Positions 42,500-50,834 of a DNA stretch of 64,000 bases are shown here, piece after piece. Position 1 is the stretch's first letter. Every line of letters starts with the position of its first letter. The DNA is from Oscillospiraceae bacterium (lineage in GTDB: Bacteria > Bacillota > Clostridia > Oscillospirales > CAG-272). Where the stretch lies: the NCBI GenBank assembly GCA_015065455.1, contig SVQI01000006.1:38393-102392 (forward strand), read 5' to 3'. The notes beneath the pieces are model-generated. The model saw only the letters and a program-made list of their open reading frames with translations, ran no database searches and was not told the origin of the DNA. The position numbers and the translations under genes are program-made.

Positions 42500-43900
42500 A
42501 TGGCAGATAATAATTATATGGACAGAGTTAATGAGCTTGAGAAAAAACTGCGTGTTAATGAAAGCTTTGATATTAACGCAAGAAAATTGACTTTATTCGG
42601 CAAAGATGCAAAACTGTATTTTATTGACGGTTGTGTAAAGAGCGATATACTTGAAAGAGTTGTTGAATTTTTACTGAACAGAGATTATTTTAAAGACGGT
42701 ATAGAAAATAATCCTGCTGATTTTTTAAGCTCAAACATTCCTCACATTGAAGCAAAAGAAATAGGCGATATTGATACGCTTGTGGAAAACGTTTTGAAAG
42801 GCGAAGCCGTTTTACTCTTAGACGGCCTGCAAAACGGTATATCAATAAACGTCCGCGCCTTTCCGTCGAGAAACGTTGATGAGCCCGAAAACGAAAGAGT
42901 AATACGCGGTTCAAGAGATGGGTTCGTTGAAAGTATATTGATGAATACCGCCATAATCAGAAGAAGAATAAGAAATCCCGCCCTAACATTTACAAGACTT
43001 ACCGTGGGAAATAATACAAAAACCGACGTTGCGGTTGTGTATGTCGACGGAAAAGCCGATAAACAATACGTTGACAGTATCGTAGAAAAAATAAAAAATA
43101 TTAACGTTTACGGGCTGTGTATGGGACACGAAAGCCTTGCTGAATGTCTTATAAAAACAAAATGGTATAATCCTTTCCCTAAAATAAGATACACCGAACG
43201 CCCAGATGCCGCAACTGCTATGCTCCTTGAGGGAAGCGTAATAATTCTGTGCGATAATTCACCCGAAGCTATGATTTTGCCTACGTCAATTTTTGACTTT
43301 ATGCAGGAGACGGGCGACTATTATCATCCGCCGCTCGTAGGCTCGTATATGAGGCTTTTACGTATATTTATTTTTGGACTTACGATTATTCTGACACCGC
43401 TCTGGTATTTGTTGATTACTAACCCGGAGTGGCTACCATCGTGGCTTGAATTTATAAAAGTAAAATATACGGGCGGTTTGCCTGTGATTACACAGCTTTT
43501 GTTGCTCGAACTTGCAATAGACGGTCTAAAACTTGCTTCACTAAATACACCAAACGCGTTAAACAATTCTTTAAGCGTTATAGGCGGTCTTATTCTCGGC
43601 GAATATGCAGTACAAAGCGGATGGTTTATCCCCGAGGTTATTCTGTATATGGCTTTCGTTTCTTTGGCAAATTTTGCTCAGCCAAGTAATGAGCTTGGTT
43701 ATGCTTTTAAGTTTATGAGAGTTATGCTTTTGATTTTGACAGCGCTTTTCAACTTATGGGGATTTGTTGCCGGAATAGTTCTTTCTTTTATTCTCGTGGC
43801 ATCCAACAAAACAGCCAACGGCAAAAGATCTTATTTGTACCCTCTGTTCCCATTTAATGCAAAAGCATTAAAAAGACTTATTTTCCGCGTAAAATTATAA
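42500..43900 (+). CDS. GerA/SpoVAF-family spore germination protein
   Basis: I use ATG 42500 (466 aa), with ACGGAG just upstream, instead of the TTG at 42425 inside the preceding terminator. The N-terminal soluble half has the GerA pattern (GSRDGFVESILMNTAIIRRRIR, split by family convention; TVGNNTKTDVAVVYVDGKAD). The C-terminal half has four to five membrane helices with PVITQLLLLELAIDGLK and the proline motif RLLRIFIFGLTIILTPLW. Sequence details resemble SpoVAF more than a nutrient-receptor A subunit; no gerB/C or spoVA genes adjoin. It would sit in the inner spore membrane. Confidence 0.88.
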   Translation: MADNNYMDRVNELEKKLRVNESFDINARKLTLFGKDAKLYFIDGCVKSDILERVVEFLLNRDYFKDGIENNPADFLSSNIPHIEAKEIGDIDTLVENVLKGEAVLLLDGLQNGISINVRAFPSRNVDEPENERVIRGSRDGFVESILMNTAIIRRRIRNPALTFTRLTVGNNTKTDVAVVYVDGKADKQYVDSIVEKIKNINVYGLCMGHESLAECLIKTKWYNPFPKIRYTERPDAATAMLLEGSVIILCDNSPEAMILPTSIFDFMQETGDYYHPPLVGSYMRLLRIFIFGLTIILTPLWYLLITNPEWLPSWLEFIKVKYTGGLPVITQLLLLELAIDGLKLASLNTPNALNNSLSVIGGLILGEYAVQSGWFIPEVILYMAFVSLANFAQPSNELGYAFKFMRVMLLILTALFNLWGFVAGIVLSFILVASNKTANGKRSYLYPLFPFNAKALKRLIFRVKL

Positions 43901-43924
43901 ATACAAATGGGAGGACAAACAAAT

Positions 43925-43955
43925 CCGCCCCTACAAGATTAGGATTTATTATTTA
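43925..43955. repeat. REP-tag, copy 3
   Basis: CCGCCCCTACAAGATTAGG and the following TTTATTATTT match the tags at 7241, 22481, 55760 and 58679. It immediately precedes multi-hairpin copy C. Confidence 0.6.
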
Positions 43956-43980
43956 GCTAAACAATAAATCTTCCACAGAC

Positions 43981-44276
43981 TAAGGAGGGTTCCGAGGGAG
44001 GAACGCCCTCGGCCGTTTGAAAGGGAGGGGTCAAGGGGAGGGGAGGATCGGAACTCTCCTCCCCTTTGTGCCTTCTTTGGTTACTTTCTTGGCACGCAAG
44101 AAAGTAACGTAAAAAGAAAAAGACAATATTGTTTAATCAAACAATACGTCTTAAAAAAAGAAAAAAGCTGTCGCTTTTTTCAAAGGAGCACAGAATGTCA
44201 GGAGCTTCGCTCCCGAACCCATGACAAAAGGGGCTTTTTAAAAAAAGCCCCTCTTGACTCCGCAAAAACTTTTAAT
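43981..44276. repeat. Multi-hairpin repeat, copy C
   Basis: Same series of stems as copies A and B: CCGAGGG/CCCTCGG, AAGGGGAG/CTCCCCTT, the invariant 12-bp stem with loop GCACG, GAAAAAAGC-TGTC-GCTTTTTTC, GGAGC-TTC-GCTCC, and GGGGCTTTTT/AAAAAGCCCC in place of the GCAC or GCGC stem of other copies. It fills the gap between the germination and GH2 genes. Confidence 0.8.
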
Positions 44277-44284
44277 ATAATTCT

Positions 44285-45988
44285 TTATATTTTTTTCAAG
44301 TTTTCCGATATGTCGGAAAACTCCTCGGGTTTTATTTTTAAAACACGTCTATCATACGTGTAAATCCCATTCGTCTCATCTTCAACGTCTGACACCTGCG
44401 TGTAGACAGATGCGCAAAGCCCTAACTTTACAAGCGGAAGTATCTCTGTTTCATAAAGTCTACGGAAGGCTTTTACAAAATCCTCTCGACGAGAATATTT
44501 TCCGTATCCATACTCGTTTTCGGGATTAAAAATATGCCCGTCTACTCGATACGAATATCCTCCAAACTCAGACAGAACAAGTGGTCTTTCCTTTGCTTTC
44601 AGCTTTACTTTTTTGAAGTAGACGTGTTTACTGTCAACGTCAGACAATACGGGAGAAAACCACCCCGAAGCCGTATCAATAAATCTCGTGCTGTCAATAC
44701 TTTTTAATTTCTTGTACATTTCATTTCCGCAGAACTGCCCCCAACCCTCATTGAAGATAGTATAACAACAGATGCAGGGATAGCCTTTTAAAAGTTCCGC
44801 TGTTTTTTTCATATAGTCAACAAATATTTTTCGTGTATTTCTGTCGCGGTGCAAGAATTTATCGTTAAGATATTTCATTCCTACCGTAGGCAATGCAGTA
44901 TCTCTTATAAAACTGTAATCACCGTTATTTATCATATCCTGAAAAACGACCATACCGAGCCTGTCGCAGTCATAATAAAACCTTGCAGGTTCAATTTTAA
45001 TATGCTTTCTGAGCATATTAAAACCGAGAGATTTCATTGATAGAATGTCTTTTTCATACGATGCAGGTGATGGCGGTGTCATTCCGCCGTCACTCCAATA
45101 TCCTTGGTCAAGAAGACCGTGGAAAAAGTAAGGTTTACCGTTAAGACACAGCCTTTTGTATCCGTCAACAGTCTTTATTTCAAGCTTGCGGAAGGCAAAA
45201 TATGATTTAACTCTGTCATATTCACTCTCGACTGTATAATAGTACAGATACGGATTTTCGGGCGACCACTCAATTTTATTTTCAATTTCAAATTCACATA
45301 TTCCGTTATGCATTTCATAGGACAGTTCGCTGTTCTCGTTTTTTAAATAAACTTTCGCACTGTCTGCCCCGTCCGCTTCTATACGGACTCTGTTTCCTTC
45401 CGTAATAACATTAAGCGACTTTATATATTTTTCAGGAACACTTTCAAGCCATACGGTCTGCCAGATTCCCGAGGTGGGAGTATACCACATTCCGCCTCTT
45501 TTTCTGCTTTGCTTTCCATACGGGAGAACATTATCACGTAAAAAGTTTTTTGTGTGTACAACTATTGTGTTTTTTTCGCGTATTACGTCAGTTATATCGA
45601 AAGAAAATGGGTCGTATCCACCGATATGCTCACCAAAAAATCTACCGTTTACATATATTTTTGCATAGTTCCCTACTGCATCAAAATTCAAAATCACCCT
45701 ATCTTTTTTAAATCCGTCAGGCAAAAAATATTCTTTTTTATACAGTAGATAGTCATATTCCGTTTCGTCATAGAATTTGTTTATTCCCGACAGCAAGCTT
45801 TCGGGCGAATAAGGTACTGTTATCTTTTGAAATTCGACCTCGTTATCCCCTATGCACACCCCAAAGTCCCAATCGCCGTTAAGACAGAAAAAGGAATTTC
45901 TCTTTAAAAGAGGTCTCGGATACTCGTTCCATGGAATTACGGGCAATTTTTCTCCCTCTTCGGTATACATTTTTACAAATCCGCTCAT
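44285..45988 (-). CDS. Glycoside hydrolase family 2 (beta-galactosidase/glucuronidase-like)
   Basis: The 567-residue protein has the GH2 sandwich (LNGDWDFGV; YAKIYVNGRFFGEHIGGYDPF), an Ig-like domain and a TIM barrel. The catalytic acid/base Glu is in IFNEGWGQF (about residue 412) and the nucleophile in VLSEFGGYS (about 473). RKHIKIEPARFYYDCDRLG matches the conserved barrel strand. No signal peptide, so it acts on imported oligosaccharides. Shorter than LacZ, within the range of glucuronidase-type GH2. Substrate undetermined; pairing with a GH36 alpha-galactosidase suggests plant galactosides. Confidence 0.9.
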   Translation of the reverse strand: MSGFVKMYTEEGEKLPVIPWNEYPRPLLKRNSFFCLNGDWDFGVCIGDNEVEFQKITVPYSPESLLSGINKFYDETEYDYLLYKKEYFLPDGFKKDRVILNFDAVGNYAKIYVNGRFFGEHIGGYDPFSFDITDVIREKNTIVVHTKNFLRDNVLPYGKQSRKRGGMWYTPTSGIWQTVWLESVPEKYIKSLNVITEGNRVRIEADGADSAKVYLKNENSELSYEMHNGICEFEIENKIEWSPENPYLYYYTVESEYDRVKSYFAFRKLEIKTVDGYKRLCLNGKPYFFHGLLDQGYWSDGGMTPPSPASYEKDILSMKSLGFNMLRKHIKIEPARFYYDCDRLGMVVFQDMINNGDYSFIRDTALPTVGMKYLNDKFLHRDRNTRKIFVDYMKKTAELLKGYPCICCYTIFNEGWGQFCGNEMYKKLKSIDSTRFIDTASGWFSPVLSDVDSKHVYFKKVKLKAKERPLVLSEFGGYSYRVDGHIFNPENEYGYGKYSRREDFVKAFRRLYETEILPLVKLGLCASVYTQVSDVEDETNGIYTYDRRVLKIKPEEFSDISENLKKI

Positions 45989-46020
45989 AATTTTTCACTT
46001 CTTTCCGTCTATGCTTTACT

Positions 46021-46075
46021 TATTTTTCCCAACTATTTCTTTCCAAAGTATATCACACCGAGTATTTTTTATCAA
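46021..46075 (-). promoter_or_regulatory. Promoter and candidate operator of the GH2 gene
   Basis: On the minus strand TTGATA (46070-46075), 17 bp, TATACT (46047-46052). TTGGGAAAAATA (46021-46032) lies about 10 nt into the transcript and 33 bp before the GH2 start codon. Confidence 0.6.
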
Positions 46076-46111
46076 GTTTGTTTTTTACGCGTTTAAAATA
46101 CTTGTTTTTAC

Positions 46112-46172
46112 TTGAAAATGGAAATATAATGTGCTACAATGATAAAAGATATATCTATTATTGGGAAAAATA
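46112..46172 (+). promoter_or_regulatory. Promoter and candidate operator of the GH36 gene
   Basis: TTGAAA (46112-46117), 17 bp, TACAAT (46135-46140). The same 12-mer TTGGGAAAAATA (46161-46172) lies about 15 nt into the transcript and 33 bp before the GH36 start, mirroring the site upstream of GH2. Confidence 0.6.
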
Positions 46173-46205
46173 GTTTTATATAAACAAAGAGAGGACAAAA
46201 ACTCT

Positions 46206-48377
46206 ATGGCAATTTTTTATGATGAACAAAGCAAGATTTTTTATCTTGAAAGCAAAGAAACTACGTACGCTTTTGGAATTAACAAGCTCGGTATCCTCGA
46301 ACACTTGTATTTCGGTAAAAGAGTGGGCAGAGATTTAGTCTTTACTACATATTCCGAAAAAGGACGTTCACACGCTGTTTACGTGTTTGATGAAGACGGC
46401 GTTAAGTATGACATTACTTCTATTCCGAAAGAAATCGAAACTCCTTATGCGGGCGATTACTATGAGCCCAGCTTGATTCTCGAATACGCAAACGGAAGCA
46501 GAAGAAGTGACCTCGTTTTTGAGGGTTATGAAATATTAAAAGAAAAGCCCAAGCTTGACGGACTTCCCTCTCTCAGATACGGCGAAACTCTTGCAATCAA
46601 GCTCCGCGCAAAGACTGCAAAGGTTATTCTGTACTACACTGTATATGAGGAATCATCCGTTATCGCGCGTAGCATGAAGATTGAAAACACAGGCGATGAC
46701 AACATAAGAGTAAACCGCGCTTACAGTTTTTCTTTCTCTCTTCCCAACCGTGATTGGAAAGCATTATATCTCGCAGGCGGTGCGGGTGCAGAAACACAGG
46801 TTAAGCAAACTACACTTGACAGAGGTATCTTTACTATCGACTCCAAGAGAGGTATCTCCTCAGCATCCATGAATCCCTTTATGGCGATTGGACTCCCCGA
46901 AACGTCAGAGAACGCAGGAATTGCATACGGCGTTAATATAATCTACTCCGGTTCTCACGCTATATCTGCTGAAAGAACTCCTATGGGAATCGTTCGTGTT
47001 ACGGGCGGTCTTTCCGACTTTGACTTCTCATGGAAGCTTGAACCCGGTGAAACATTCCAGTCTCCCGAAACAGTCCTCGTATTCTCAGATAAGGGTTATT
47101 CCGGTATGAGCCGTGAATTCCACAATATCTTCCGTAACGCTCTTATTCCTAAGAGATTCGTTAAAAAATCTCGTCCTATCGTTATCAACAACTGGGAAGC
47201 TACAAGATTCAAATTCACTATGGAAAAACTTCGTTCAATCGTTGAAACGGTTGCAGGAACGGGTATTGATACTTTCGTTCTTGACGACGGTTGGTTCGGT
47301 AAGCGCGAAGACGAAACTTCAGGTCTCGGTGACTGGTTTGTAAATGAAGAAAAGATGGAAGGTACTTTAAAAGACCTTATCGACTTCACACACGAAAAAG
47401 GTATGCGCTTCGGTCTTTGGTTTGAGCCCGAAATGGTAAACAGAGACAGTGACCTTTACAGAGCACATCCCGAATGGGCATTACGTACTCCCGACGAAGA
47501 ACCTGTTGAAGCAAGAAGACAGCTTATGCTTGACCTTACAAGAGAAGAAGTAAGAGAATACCTTGCAACAACTATAAACAAGATCATCAGAGATCACGAA
47601 ATCGACTACGTAAAATGGGACTGCAACAGAGACCTCGCAGAAGGATACTCATTGGCACTCCCCGTTGACAGACAGAAGGAAACTTATCACAGACAGATTC
47701 TCGGTCTTTACGACTTGTTTGAACGCATCGTTGACGCTAACCCCGACGTTCTATTTGAAGGATGCTCAAGCGGCGGTTCACGTTTTGACGCGGGCGTATT
47801 GTACTACTTCCCTCAAATCTGGACAAGTGACCAAACAGACGCTCCCGCAAGAGCAAAGATTCAGTACGGTACATCGTTCGTATATCCTTTCTCATCTATG
47901 TCCTGCCACGTAACAGAATCTCCCAACAGACGCGCTAAGCATATAACAAAGCTTTACGCAAGAGCTGATCTTGCGCACATGGGCGCTACAGGATACGAGC
48001 TTGACACAACAAAGATGACTGAAGAAGAGCTTGAAGAAATTCCGAAGCAGATCGCGGCATACAAAGCTGACGAAGATTTGGTATTTGACGGTGATATTTA
48101 CAGACTTAACGCTCCTTTCGGTGATTCGAACTACTTTGCAATTCAAGTAGTTTCTCCCGACAAGAAGAAGGCAAAGCTTACCGTTATGAAAATGCTTGAA
48201 AACTTCAACGAGCCCGAGCTCAGAATCTTCCCCGAAGGACTTGATGCTGACACTGTTTATGAAGTTGCTGAACTTGAAACATCTATGACAGGCGCATCTT
48301 GGATGAACTTCGGTATCTATCCTCAGATGCCTCAGGGCGACTTCGAAACAAAGGTTTACAGATTTATCGCAAAGTAA
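46206..48377 (+). CDS. Alpha-galactosidase, glycoside hydrolase family 36
   Basis: I place the start at ATG 46206 (723 aa), after GAGAGGAC, instead of the TTG at 46161. An N-terminal beta-supersandwich is followed by a TIM barrel with FVLDDGWFGKRED, LWFEPEMVN, the nucleophile Asp in YVKWDCNRD (about residue 472) and the acid/base Asp in WTSDQTDA (about 541); CSSGGSRFD is also typical. No signal peptide: a cytoplasmic enzyme for raffinose-type sugars or melibiose. Frequent GTTCTC/CGC-type codons suggest good expression. Divergent from GH2 with shared 5' sites. Confidence 0.95.
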   Translation: MAIFYDEQSKIFYLESKETTYAFGINKLGILEHLYFGKRVGRDLVFTTYSEKGRSHAVYVFDEDGVKYDITSIPKEIETPYAGDYYEPSLILEYANGSRRSDLVFEGYEILKEKPKLDGLPSLRYGETLAIKLRAKTAKVILYYTVYEESSVIARSMKIENTGDDNIRVNRAYSFSFSLPNRDWKALYLAGGAGAETQVKQTTLDRGIFTIDSKRGISSASMNPFMAIGLPETSENAGIAYGVNIIYSGSHAISAERTPMGIVRVTGGLSDFDFSWKLEPGETFQSPETVLVFSDKGYSGMSREFHNIFRNALIPKRFVKKSRPIVINNWEATRFKFTMEKLRSIVETVAGTGIDTFVLDDGWFGKREDETSGLGDWFVNEEKMEGTLKDLIDFTHEKGMRFGLWFEPEMVNRDSDLYRAHPEWALRTPDEEPVEARRQLMLDLTREEVREYLATTINKIIRDHEIDYVKWDCNRDLAEGYSLALPVDRQKETYHRQILGLYDLFERIVDANPDVLFEGCSSGGSRFDAGVLYYFPQIWTSDQTDAPARAKIQYGTSFVYPFSSMSCHVTESPNRRAKHITKLYARADLAHMGATGYELDTTKMTEEELEEIPKQIAAYKADEDLVFDGDIYRLNAPFGDSNYFAIQVVSPDKKKAKLTVMKMLENFNEPELRIFPEGLDADTVYEVAELETSMTGASWMNFGIYPQMPQGDFETKVYRFIAK

Positions 48378-48389
48378 TATAAGCTATAC

Positions 48390-48426
48390 AAAACACCCCA
48401 ACAGATTTCTCTGTCGGGGTGTTTTG
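48390..48426 (+). terminator. Terminator of the GH36 gene
   Basis: AAAACACCCC-ACAG pairs with CTGT-CGGGGTGTTTT around a short loop. A partial second copy of this hairpin is at 49160-49186. Confidence 0.9.
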
Positions 48427-48752
48427 TATCTTCACTTTCGTTATCCAGCTTGATTTCATTTTGTGACTTGGATATCTTTCTGGTGTTCATTATGGAATCT
48501 TATTTTATCGTTATTTTTATTTATTGCAGTTTCGCCTTTGTATTACAAATGCACAGAGCAAAGTCCATATCCTTATTCTTCTGTGTATAATTCGTCGTAA
48601 TACCAATGAATGGGGTTTTCGTATATATACCGCAAATGTTCTTCATAATCTTCACGGTTTCTTATGATGTGATCGTGGAACGATTTCTGCCAGATGGTCA
48701 CCCCTATCTGCTTGGAAACAATTCCTTTTAGCTGTTTCACAACCCGTGACAT

Positions 48753-48777
48753 TGTAGGGGCGACCAGTGGTCGCCCG
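48753..48777 (+). repeat. REP hairpin 1 within the RAYT gene
   Basis: TGTAGGGGCGACCA and TGGTCGCCCG form a perfect 9-bp stem, GGGCGACCA/TGGTCGCCC. The TGTAGGGGCG end mirrors the CGCCCCTACA ends of the intergenic tags. Confidence 0.8.
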
Positions 48778-48922
48778 TATTCATCGGCGCAAACTCGCAA
48801 TAAAATGTGAATATGATTCGGCATAACAACATAGCTTTCAAGTGACAATGTAGGATATACGGAAGTAATATTTTGTATTGCCTCATCTACAATTTTGCCG
48901 TTTAGAGATAATTCAACATTTT

Positions 48923-48948
48923 GCGGGCGATCAATGATCGCCCCTACA
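48923..48948 (-). repeat. REP hairpin 2 within the RAYT gene (inverted relative to hairpin 1)
   Basis: Read on the minus strand it is TGTAGGGGCGATCATTGATC followed by GCCCGC, the same REP as hairpin 1 with compensated changes (GGGCGATCA/TGATCGCCC). The two face each other 145 bp apart. Confidence 0.8.
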
Positions 48949-49096
48949 TTTTTCCAAAAAAAATTTTTTCTCTCCAATGTACATACTGTAATAAAATACG
49001 CACCACAGGAGCTATAATCATAGTTTTCCAAACGATTCTTTTTTCGTTTAGGTAATTCTTTTACATCATCCATTTTTATCACCCATCCCATCATAA

Positions 49097-49138
49097 CAAA
49101 ATTCGGCAGAGATAACAATATCTCTGCCGAATTTTTTA
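49097..49138. terminator. Terminator between the aminotransferase and the RAYT
   Basis: AAAATTCGGCAGAGATA and TATCTCTGCCGAATTTT form a perfect 17-bp stem with loop ACAA. A strong T-tract follows on the + strand and a shorter one on the minus strand, so it can end leftward transcription of the paaK operon. Confidence 0.88.
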
Positions 49139-49192
49139 CTTACCAATTCTCCGTTAAAACCAACAGTGAAATCTGTCGGGGTGTTTATTTAA

Positions 49193-50359
49193 TTAACCAA
49201 GCTTCTGCTTTATAGTTGAAAGTCTTTCGAGAGCATCATAGAGCGTTTCGTCTTTCTTTGCAAAGTGAAGTCTTACGATATCTCTTACGTCTTCCATAAA
49301 GAACGATGTTCCGGGAACAGCCGCAACGCCTACCTTTTCTGCCAACTGTTCGCAGAACTCAACGTCCGTCTGTCCTTTCTTCATAAACTGACCGATATTT
49401 GCAAGTACGAAATATGCACCCTGAGGATCGGTATATTCAATTCCGATTCGGTCAAGTCCCTCTGTGAATATCTTCTTCATATGTGCATAGTGCTGACCAA
49501 ATTCCTCATAGTAGCTGTCGGGCAACTCAAGTCCCGCAACTGCCGCTTCCATAAGAGGAGAAGGCGCTCCAACCGTGTTAAAATCGTGGTACTGCTTGAT
49601 TCTGTCCATAATATTCTGGGGAGCTATCGCATAACCGAGTCTCCAGCCTGTAATCGAATAGGTCTTTGACAAGCTGCTGCAGCTTATAGTTCTTTCCCAC
49701 ATTCCCGGAAGACTGTTCATATATATATGCTTATGAGGCGCATAAATTATATGCTCATAAACTTCGTCCATAATAACATACGTGTCATACTTAATAGCAA
49801 GAGCCGCGATCTGTTTAAGCTCATCTTCTGTAAACACCTTACCGCTGGGGTTAGAGGGATTACAGATAAGAATTGCCTTTGCCCCTTGCTTAAAAGCATC
49901 CTCGAGCACGTTTGCATCATAATTAAATGCAGGGGGAATCAAGGGAACGAATATAGGCTCACAGTCAGCGAGAAGTGTCTGCGCGCGGTAGTTTTCAAAA
50001 TAGGGAGAAAACATAATAATTTTGTCACCGGGGTTTGTGATAGCAAAAAGCGTATCAACCATAGCCTCAGTTGAACCTATAGTAACAACTACCTCTGTTT
50101 CAGGGTCAATTTTTCTACCCATAAAACGACCGCACTTTTCAGCAAGAGCGCGTCTGAAGTTGGGCGCCCCCATAGTAATGGGATACTGATGAGGTCCTAT
50201 CTGACTTATCTCTTCAAGTCTGTCTGTCAAAACCTTCGGCGGATCAAAATCCGGAAAGCCCTGCGCTAAGTTTATCGCATTATTTGCAATCGCAATTCTG
50301 GTCATACGGCGTATAACCGAATCGGTAAAATGCTTTGTTTTTCTGCTCATTTCCTGCAT
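49193..50359 (-). CDS. PLP-dependent aminotransferase, class I (aromatic/aspartate type)
   Basis: The 388-residue enzyme has AINLAQGFPDFDPP, TIGSTEAMVDTLFAI, NPSNPSGKVF, MDEVYEHIIY and the PLP lysine in SLSKTYSITGWRLGYAIAP. I use ATG 50359 with GAGG 9 nt upstream; the GTG at 50371 abuts that site. Third gene of the T-box(Phe) operon after paaK and an ACT protein. Context suggests it interconverts phenylpyruvate and phenylalanine (or indolepyruvate and tryptophan); aspartate activity cannot be excluded. Confidence 0.9.
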   Translation of the reverse strand: MQEMSRKTKHFTDSVIRRMTRIAIANNAINLAQGFPDFDPPKVLTDRLEEISQIGPHQYPITMGAPNFRRALAEKCGRFMGRKIDPETEVVVTIGSTEAMVDTLFAITNPGDKIIMFSPYFENYRAQTLLADCEPIFVPLIPPAFNYDANVLEDAFKQGAKAILICNPSNPSGKVFTEDELKQIAALAIKYDTYVIMDEVYEHIIYAPHKHIYMNSLPGMWERTISCSSLSKTYSITGWRLGYAIAPQNIMDRIKQYHDFNTVGAPSPLMEAAVAGLELPDSYYEEFGQHYAHMKKIFTEGLDRIGIEYTDPQGAYFVLANIGQFMKKGQTDVEFCEQLAEKVGVAAVPGTSFFMEDVRDIVRLHFAKKDETLYDALERLSTIKQKLG

Positions 50360-50383
50360 ATCTATAAACACCTCAATTATATT

Positions 50384-50812
50384 TTATTTAAGCCCGAGCA
50401 CTTCTCCGGGAACTGTAACAATACCGTTTGCCTCTAATGCCCCAAAACTGTTTGCCTCATCTGACAAGCGGAACACCATATATGCGTCTTCTGTTCCTCT
50501 GTCGATAAGAGAATACATATATTCAATATCGATCTGAGCATCCGAGAGCTTTTTCAAAACCTCTGCCAAGCCCCCCGGCTTGTCGGGTACTGCAACAACG
50601 TCAACCTCGTTCACGCTGACGATACAGTTTTCCTTTGCCAACGCTTCTCTTGCCTTTTCAACGTCGTTTACAAGCATGCGCAAAATTCCAAAATCCGTTG
50701 TATCTGCAATAGAAAGAGCACGGATATCTATACCGTTTTCGTAAAGTGTATTTACAACCGAGGCAATCTTGCCCGATTTATTCTGAAGAAATACCGATAA
50801 CTGTTTTATCAT
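50384..50812 (-). CDS. Tandem ACT-domain protein
   Basis: The 142-residue protein consists of two ACT domains (IKQLSVFLQNKSGKIASVVN and VVAVPDKPGGLAEVLKKLSD as domain starts), small ligand-binding folds that usually sense amino acids. This family is regularly found next to phenylacetate-CoA ligase and indolepyruvate ferredoxin oxidoreductase in anaerobes. It probably senses an aromatic amino acid and modulates the ligase or aminotransferase; that is inference. It is 22 bp after paaK and 24 bp before the aminotransferase. Confidence 0.88.
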   Translation of the reverse strand: MIKQLSVFLQNKSGKIASVVNTLYENGIDIRALSIADTTDFGILRMLVNDVEKAREALAKENCIVSVNEVDVVAVPDKPGGLAEVLKKLSDAQIDIEYMYSLIDRGTEDAYMVFRLSDEANSFGALEANGIVTVPGEVLGLK

Positions 50813-50834
50813 CTCATTTACCTCTCTTAGTATT

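Larger units (their letters stand above)
48573..49073 (-). mobile_element. RAYT: REP-associated tyrosine transposase (Y1/HUH family)
   Basis: The 166-residue HUH nuclease-like protein shows GAYFITVCTLERKNFF, the metal-binding VMPNHIHILLRV, IWQKSFHDHIIRN and the catalytic-Tyr region DYEEHLRYIYENPIHW. I start at ATG 49073; the longer frame to 49118 runs into a terminator hairpin. Two stretches of the protein (VGAIIDRPQ and YGRPLVAPT) are encoded by hairpins with the form GGGCGA-NCA-N-TGN-TCGCCC in opposite orientation. RAYTs are single-copy domesticated transposases thought to disperse REP hairpins. Confidence 0.9.

Noticed and set aside
49074..49118. N-terminal extension of the RAYT
   Set aside because: The extra residues are encoded by the 3' arm of a perfect terminator hairpin.
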